Below are positions 21,284 to 24,800 of a stretch of DNA of 24,800 bases, one piece after another. Both the position numbers and the translations under genes were made by a program. The stretch's first letter is position 1. Each line of letters begins with the position of its first letter. The notes under the pieces are model-generated. The model saw only the letters and a list, made by a program, of their open reading frames with translations. It was not told the DNA's origin and ran no database searches. The DNA is from Anaerolineaceae bacterium (GTDB taxonomy: Bacteria > Chloroflexota > Anaerolineae > JAAYZQ01). The stretch covers positions 1 through 24,800 of the forward strand of contig JAAYZQ010000370.1 of the NCBI GenBank assembly GCA_012514775.1. The letters run 5' to 3'.

Positions 21284-21517
21284 ATGAACGAAGACATGCT
21301 TCGCGGCAGGTGGAAGCAGGTGCGCGGCAAGATCCAGCAAAAGTGGGGGGAGCTGACCGACGACGACATGGACCAGATCGAAGGCCGGCGAGACCAACTC
21401 ATCGGCAAGCTCCAGTCCCGCTACGGCTACGCCAGGGAAGAGGCGGAAAGTCGCGTCGACGAGTTCTTTGAGGACTGGGATGACGTCACTTCCACGGACG
21501 ACGTTTCCTACACGTAG
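21284..21517 (+). CDS. CsbD-like stress protein
   Basis: The 77-residue protein matches the CsbD family: RGRWKQVRGKIQQKWGELTD, then a IEGRRDQLIGKLQSRYG core and an acidic tail ending DDVSYT. In Bacillus CsbD is a SigB-controlled general stress protein; the molecular role is unknown. AAAGGAG lies upstream of ATG 21284. Its promoter carries copy C of the repeated operator, so it is the likely model target of the regulon. A GC-rich hairpin follows it. Confidence 0.92.
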   Translation: MNEDMLRGRWKQVRGKIQQKWGELTDDDMDQIEGRRDQLIGKLQSRYGYAREEAESRVDEFFEDWDDVTSTDDVSYT

Positions 21518-21539
21518 AACCTGGCGATAGGTACGATGG

Positions 21540-21566
21540 CCGGTGCCGGGCCGGGCCCGGCACCGG
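21540..21566. terminator. GC hairpin between the CsbD and PRC-barrel genes
   Basis: CCGGTGCCGGG (21540-21550) and CCCGGCACCGG (21556-21566) form an 11-bp perfect stem with a 5-base loop. There is no T-run, so it may stabilise or partly terminate the csbD transcript. Confidence 0.55.
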
Positions 21567-21613
21567 AGTCGTGATTGGACGAACGAGAATCGTAAGACAG
21601 GGAGGAAGGCCAT

Positions 21614-22012
21614 ATGACCTACCAGAGTTACAGCTCGACCAGCACGTCTGGTCGCAGCGAAGCGGAAATGATGTCGGCCACCACGCTAATCGGTGACCGG
21701 GTACGCAACATGTCCGGCGAGGATCTCGGGAAGCTGGAAGAGATCATGCTCGACATGGACGGAGGCCGCGTTGCCTACGCGGTCCTGTCCTTCGGCGGCG
21801 TGCTGGGCATGGGCAACAAGCTGTTCGCCGTCCCCTGGGACGCCCTCACCGTCGACACCGAGAACAAGGAACTGGTCCTGAACATCGACCGCGAAACCCT
21901 CGAGAACGCGCCTGGCTTTGACAAGGACAACTGGCCGGGCACGGAGACAGGCAGCCAGTGGCTGGTGGACGTCTACGACTACTACGGCTACGAACCCTAC
22001 TGGACCCGATAG
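21614..22012 (+). CDS. PRC-barrel domain protein
   Basis: The 132-residue protein has a Ser/Thr-rich start (1-20), then a PRC barrel (about 21-96): TTLIGDRVRNMSGEDLGKLE, VAYAVLSFGGVLGMGNKLFA and VPWDALTVD. The Trp/Tyr-rich tail ends DYYGYEPYWTR, a form seen in many soil-bacterial PRC proteins. PRC barrels mediate protein or RNA contacts; this subgroup is stress-linked but not defined biochemically. GGGAGGAAGG precedes the ATG. It lies 96 bases after csbD and may share its transcript by passing the small hairpin. Confidence 0.9.
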   Translation: MTYQSYSSTSTSGRSEAEMMSATTLIGDRVRNMSGEDLGKLEEIMLDMDGGRVAYAVLSFGGVLGMGNKLFAVPWDALTVDTENKELVLNIDRETLENAPGFDKDNWPGTETGSQWLVDVYDYYGYEPYWTR

Positions 22013-22037
22013 ACGACACGGCATCGCCGAAGCGTGA

Positions 22038-22096
22038 CAGCAGGGTGGTACTCCCCCTGGCCGGGAACGGCCAGCAGGCAGAGTACCACCCTGTTG
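22038..22096. repeat. Long two-tier hairpin between the PRC-barrel and SDR genes
   Basis: The outer arms CAGCAGGGTGGTACTC (22038-22053) and GAGTACCACCCTGTTG (22081-22096) pair over 16 positions with one G-T wobble. An inner stem CTGGCCG/CGGCCAG (22057-22063, 22068-22074) sits on a GGAA tetraloop. No T-run follows. It could be a terminator, an RNA stability element or a mobile REP-like unit. Confidence 0.65.
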
Positions 22097-22133
22097 GTAT
22101 GGAGGGATGCCAACAGGACGGGAGCGTGACGAG

Positions 22134-22916
22134 ATGGAATTATCCCTGCAGGATCGTGTGGCCCTCATCACCGGGGGAAGCTCGGGCATTGGCCTGGCCG
22201 CGGCGCGGCTGTTCGTCGAGCATGGCGCCCGCGTCGGCTTGCTGGGCCGCACCGAAGACGAGGTGCGCCGCGCCGCCGAGGAGCTGGGCGAAGGGAAGGC
22301 CATTCCCCTGGTGGCCAACGTGGCCGACGGCGACCAGGTGCGGCGCGCCGTGGAGACGCTGGTGGACCGCTGGGACAGGCTGGACGTGGTGTTTGCCAAC
22401 GCCGGCGTCAACGGCGTCTGGGCGCCCATCGACGAGCTGAAGCCGGAGGAATGGGAACAAACCCTGCGCGTCAACCTGACCGGCACGTTTTTCACCATCA
22501 AGTACTCTGTGCCCTACCTGAAGAGGCGGGGCGGCTCGATCATTGTCACTTCTTCGGTCAACGGCACGCGCATGTTCAGCAACTCGGGGGCGTCGGCCTA
22601 CGCCTCGTCCAAGGCCGGGCAGGTGGCCCTGACCAAGATGCTGGCCCTGGAGCTGGCCGAGTTTGGCATCCGGGCAAACGTCATCTGTCCCGGCGCCATC
22701 GAGACCGAGATCGACGAGAACACGGAAAAACGCGAACTTGAGCACACGGGCTGGGCGGCCGACTATCCCGAGGGCCGCGTGCCGCTGACGGGCGGCGGGC
22801 CCGGCAAGGCCGAGGACGTGGCCAACCTGGCCCTGTTCCTGGCGTCCGACGCCTCCAGCCTCATCAGCGGCACCGAGATGTGGATCGACGGGGCCGAGTC
22901 GCTGCTCCAGGGCTAA
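22134..22916 (+). CDS. SDR-family oxidoreductase
   Basis: The 260-residue classical short-chain dehydrogenase has TGGSSGIG at 13-20, NAG at 89-91, a Ser at 140/141 and YASSK with Tyr156 and Lys160. The C-terminus has the usual ANLALFLASDASSLISGTEMWIDGG-like ending. ATG 22134 is preferred, with GGGAG 9 bases upstream; an in-frame ATG at 22107 sits directly on a GGAGGG and is less likely. The substrate cannot be told. It is annotated generically as a 3-oxoacyl-ACP reductase or glucose-dehydrogenase-like enzyme in related genomes. It follows the long hairpin and precedes a second SDR. Confidence 0.9.
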   Translation: MELSLQDRVALITGGSSGIGLAAARLFVEHGARVGLLGRTEDEVRRAAEELGEGKAIPLVANVADGDQVRRAVETLVDRWDRLDVVFANAGVNGVWAPIDELKPEEWEQTLRVNLTGTFFTIKYSVPYLKRRGGSIIVTSSVNGTRMFSNSGASAYASSKAGQVALTKMLALELAEFGIRANVICPGAIETEIDENTEKRELEHTGWAADYPEGRVPLTGGGPGKAEDVANLALFLASDASSLISGTEMWIDGAESLLQG

Positions 22917-22934
22917 CATGTTGCCGGAGATGGT

Positions 22935-22963
22935 TCGTAGTAACGGCTTTAGCCGTCCTACGA
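22935..22963. repeat. REP-like hairpin ACGGCT/AGCCGT
   Basis: TCGTAG-TA-ACGGCT-TT-AGCCGT-C-CTACGA (22935-22963) forms a 12-bp imperfect stem with a 2-base apex. It lies in the 93-bp gap between the two SDR genes. Its shape resembles short REP-type repeats that are scattered in many Chloroflexota genomes (from memory). Confidence 0.6.
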
Positions 22964-23009
22964 GCGAGATGTGGCTGCCCGGGAATCGTCCTGCCCCAGA
23001 GGAGGAAAC

Positions 23010-24017
23010 GTGAACATCCTGAACACCAAACCGGAAGTGGTCGTCGTCACCGGCGCCTCCGCCGGCATAGGCCGGGCCACGGTGCGGGCCTTTGCCCGGC
23101 GCGGGGCGCACCTGGGCCTGCTGGCGCGAGGCATTGACGGGCTGGAAGGGGCGCGCGAGGAGGTCGAGCTTGCCGGCGGCCGGGCGCTGGTGCTGCCCAC
23201 CGACGTCTCCGATCCGAACCAGGTCGAGGCCGCGGCCGACGCCGTGGAGCAGGCCTTTGGCCCCATCGACGTGTGGGTGAACAACGCCATGGTCTCGATC
23301 TTTGCCCCGGTCAAGCAGATGAACGCCGAGGATTACCGGCGCGTGACCGAGGTCACCTACCTGGGCGTGGTCCACGGCACCCTGGCGGCGCTGCGGCGCA
23401 TGGTGCCCCGCGACCACGGGTCCATCGTGCAGGTCGGCTCGGCGCTGGCCTACCGGGGACTGCCCCTGCTGTCGGCCTACTCGGCGGCCAAGCACGCCGT
23501 GCGCGGCTTTTCGGAGGCGCTGCGCGCCGAGCTGCTCCACGACGGCAGCCGCGTACACGTGACCATGGTACACCTGCCGGCGGTCAACACTCCGCAGTTT
23601 ACCTGGGTCAAGGCGCGCATGACCCGCAAGCCCCGCCCCGTGCCGCCCGTCTACGATCCAGCCGTGGCGGCCGAGGCCATCGTCTGGGCAGCGCACCACC
23701 GCCGGCGGGAGCTGCTGGTGGGAGCGCCGTTGCTGCCCGTGGTCCTGGCGAACAAATTCGCGCCCGCCATCACGGAGCGGTTCCTGGCTGCCAGGGGCTA
23801 CGAGATGCAGGAGGACAGGGAGCCCCTGGAGCCCCACCGGCAGGACAACCTGTGGAATCCGGTTCCGGGCGACCACGGCGCCCACGGCCGCTTTGTCGCC
23901 GAGGCCAGGCCCAGGAGCACGCAACTGTGGCTCAACACGCGGCGCAACTGGCTCCTGGGCGGCATCGTGGCCGGGCTCTCGCTGTTCTTTCTGGCGTCCG
24001 GCAGGCTCCGGGACTGA
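23010..24017 (+). CDS. SDR-family oxidoreductase with a C-terminal membrane helix
   Basis: The 335-residue protein is longer than the usual 250-residue SDR. The Rossmann core has TGASAGIG (14-21), NNA (91-93), Ser144 and YSAAK with Tyr157 and Lys161. After about residue 250 an extension leads to a hydrophobic helix near 312-330 (WLLGGIVAGLSLFFLASG), then a short basic end, so it is likely held at the membrane. GTG 23010 is chosen for AGAGGAGGAAAC directly upstream. The AI-2E transporter gene starts 6 bases after its stop, so they are probably one operon. The substrate is unknown. Confidence 0.9.
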   Translation: MNILNTKPEVVVVTGASAGIGRATVRAFARRGAHLGLLARGIDGLEGAREEVELAGGRALVLPTDVSDPNQVEAAADAVEQAFGPIDVWVNNAMVSIFAPVKQMNAEDYRRVTEVTYLGVVHGTLAALRRMVPRDHGSIVQVGSALAYRGLPLLSAYSAAKHAVRGFSEALRAELLHDGSRVHVTMVHLPAVNTPQFTWVKARMTRKPRPVPPVYDPAVAAEAIVWAAHHRRRELLVGAPLLPVVLANKFAPAITERFLAARGYEMQEDREPLEPHRQDNLWNPVPGDHGAHGRFVAEARPRSTQLWLNTRRNWLLGGIVAGLSLFFLASGRLRD

Positions 24018-24023
24018 GCAGCC

Positions 24024-24800
24024 ATGTCCGAAATGTTCAAGGGCCGGGAGGCCACGCGGGGCTCGTGGTGGTGGTGGATGTGGGCCATGGCCGTGGCCCT
24101 CATCGTCGGGCTGGGAAGCCTCGGGCTGCTGCAGGTCTTGATCCGGCCCCTGGCGGTCATCTTTGTAGGCATGACCCTGGCCGCCACCCTGGCGCCCATC
24201 GTCTCGTGGCTGGAGCGCTGGATACCCCGCACCCTGGCGGTCATCCTGGTTTACCTGGCATTGATCCTGGTCCTGGCCGGCATCTTCTGGGTCCTGGTGC
24301 CGCCCCTCGTGGGCCAGATACAGGCACTGGTCGACAGGCTGCCCGAGCTGGTCGACCGTGGCGAGCAGCTCATCGAGAGCTGGCAGCGCATGGCGGGCGG
24401 CGCCCTCGAGGGGTCACTGGGCGGCGTCGTGACAGGCGCCCTGGGCCCGTTGGGCTCCCTGGCGGCAAGCGTACCGGCGGCCATTGCCGGGGCTCTGACC
24501 GGCGCGGCCCTTGTGATCATTGTGTCCATCTACTGGCTGATCCTCTCGCCGAGGATCGGCGGATTTGTCCGGTCGCTGTTCCCCGCGCCACAAGCCCAAC
24601 GCGTCAAAGACGTCCTGGGCGACATGGCCGACGCCATGGGCGGCTACCTGCGGGGCTCAGCCATCGACAGCGCCGCCGTGGGGCTGATCACCTACGTGGG
24701 CATGCTGATCATCGGGGTCGACTACCCCATCGTGCTGGCGGTGCTCGCCGCGGTCCTGGAGTTCATACCCATGTTGGGGCCGATCATTGCCGCCGTGGTC
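24024..24800 (+). CDS. AI-2E family transporter (partial, runs off the edge)
   Basis: The first 259 residues of a multi-helix membrane protein are present; the frame is open at the window end. It matches the AI-2E/PerM family: an N-terminal helix pair (about 17-60, with TLAATLAPIVSWLERWIP), a third helix (about 73-95), a long outside or cytosolic segment with PPLVGQIQALVDRLPELVDR, then helices and the family block LEFIPMLGPIIAAV near the end. Family members are about 350 residues. Proven roles include autoinducer-2 export and Na+/H+ antiport, and most members are uncharacterised. It follows the second SDR gene by 6 bases. Confidence 0.88.
   Translation, partial: MSEMFKGREATRGSWWWWMWAMAVALIVGLGSLGLLQVLIRPLAVIFVGMTLAATLAPIVSWLERWIPRTLAVILVYLALILVLAGIFWVLVPPLVGQIQALVDRLPELVDRGEQLIESWQRMAGGALEGSLGGVVTGALGPLGSLAASVPAAIAGALTGAALVIIVSIYWLILSPRIGGFVRSLFPAPQAQRVKDVLGDMADAMGGYLRGSAIDSAAVGLITYVGMLIIGVDYPIVLAVLAAVLEFIPMLGPIIAAVV

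Noticed and set aside
22140..23924. 594-codon minus-strand open frame opposite the two SDR genes
   Set aside because: It is a shadow of two SDRs that carry complete TGxxxGIG and YxxxK motifs.

Overview
The window is high-GC DNA, densely coded on both strands, with bacterial gene arrangement: Shine-Dalgarno sites, 1-4 bp gene overlaps, sigma70-type promoters and rho-independent terminators. The gene set (long thioester alpha-2-macroglobulin, Ku/LigD repair, lipoprotein copper nitrite reductase, many small stress proteins, REP-like hairpins) fits a Chloroflexota bacterium, perhaps Anaerolineae/Caldilineae. That placement is an inference from gene content; there is no marker gene here to prove it.

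Layout. 1-87 is the tail of an unknown gene, then a bidirectional terminator. 258-1454 (+) is a Bcr/CflA-type MFS exporter with its own promoter. 1564-6501 (+) is a 1645-residue alpha-2-macroglobulin with an intact CxEQ thioester and an unusual six-helix membrane block in its middle. 6600-6878 (-) is a YtxH stress protein. 13853 to about 7014 (-) is a five-gene operon: a membrane protein (probable DUF4396) with a cell-wall-binding-like ectodomain, a second protein with the same ectodomain, a small two-helix membrane protein, Ku, and LigD. LigD carries an apparent 1-base deletion near its 3' end. 17105-14009 (-) is a stress cassette: SDR oxidoreductase, DUF2254-like membrane protein, ChaB-like protein and two DUF1328-type mini membrane proteins.

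17703-21113 (+) is a nitrogen-oxide module: a Crp/Fnr-family regulator interrupted by an in-frame TAG exactly between its sensor and DNA-binding halves, a 7Fe/8Fe-type ferredoxin, a hemerythrin-domain protein and a three-cupredoxin lipoprotein NirK. The ferredoxin promoter has a perfect TTGCG-N4-CGCAA box centred 41.5 bp upstream of the predicted start, the class II position for Crp/Fnr activators. 21284-24017 (+) holds CsbD, a PRC-barrel protein and two SDR enzymes. 24024 to the edge is a partial AI-2E-family transporter.

The most interesting signal is non-coding. A 47-bp element (T[GA]TATC boxes at fixed 12/13-bp spacing plus an inverted GATACA) occurs three times, upstream of ytxH, the SDR cassette and csbD. 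In all three copies it abuts a -35 box followed by exactly 17 bp and a -10. It looks like the operator of an uncharacterised general-stress regulon. Two other repeat families (GGTGCGTCGCAC hairpins and an ACGGCT/AGCCGT REP-like hairpin) are also present.
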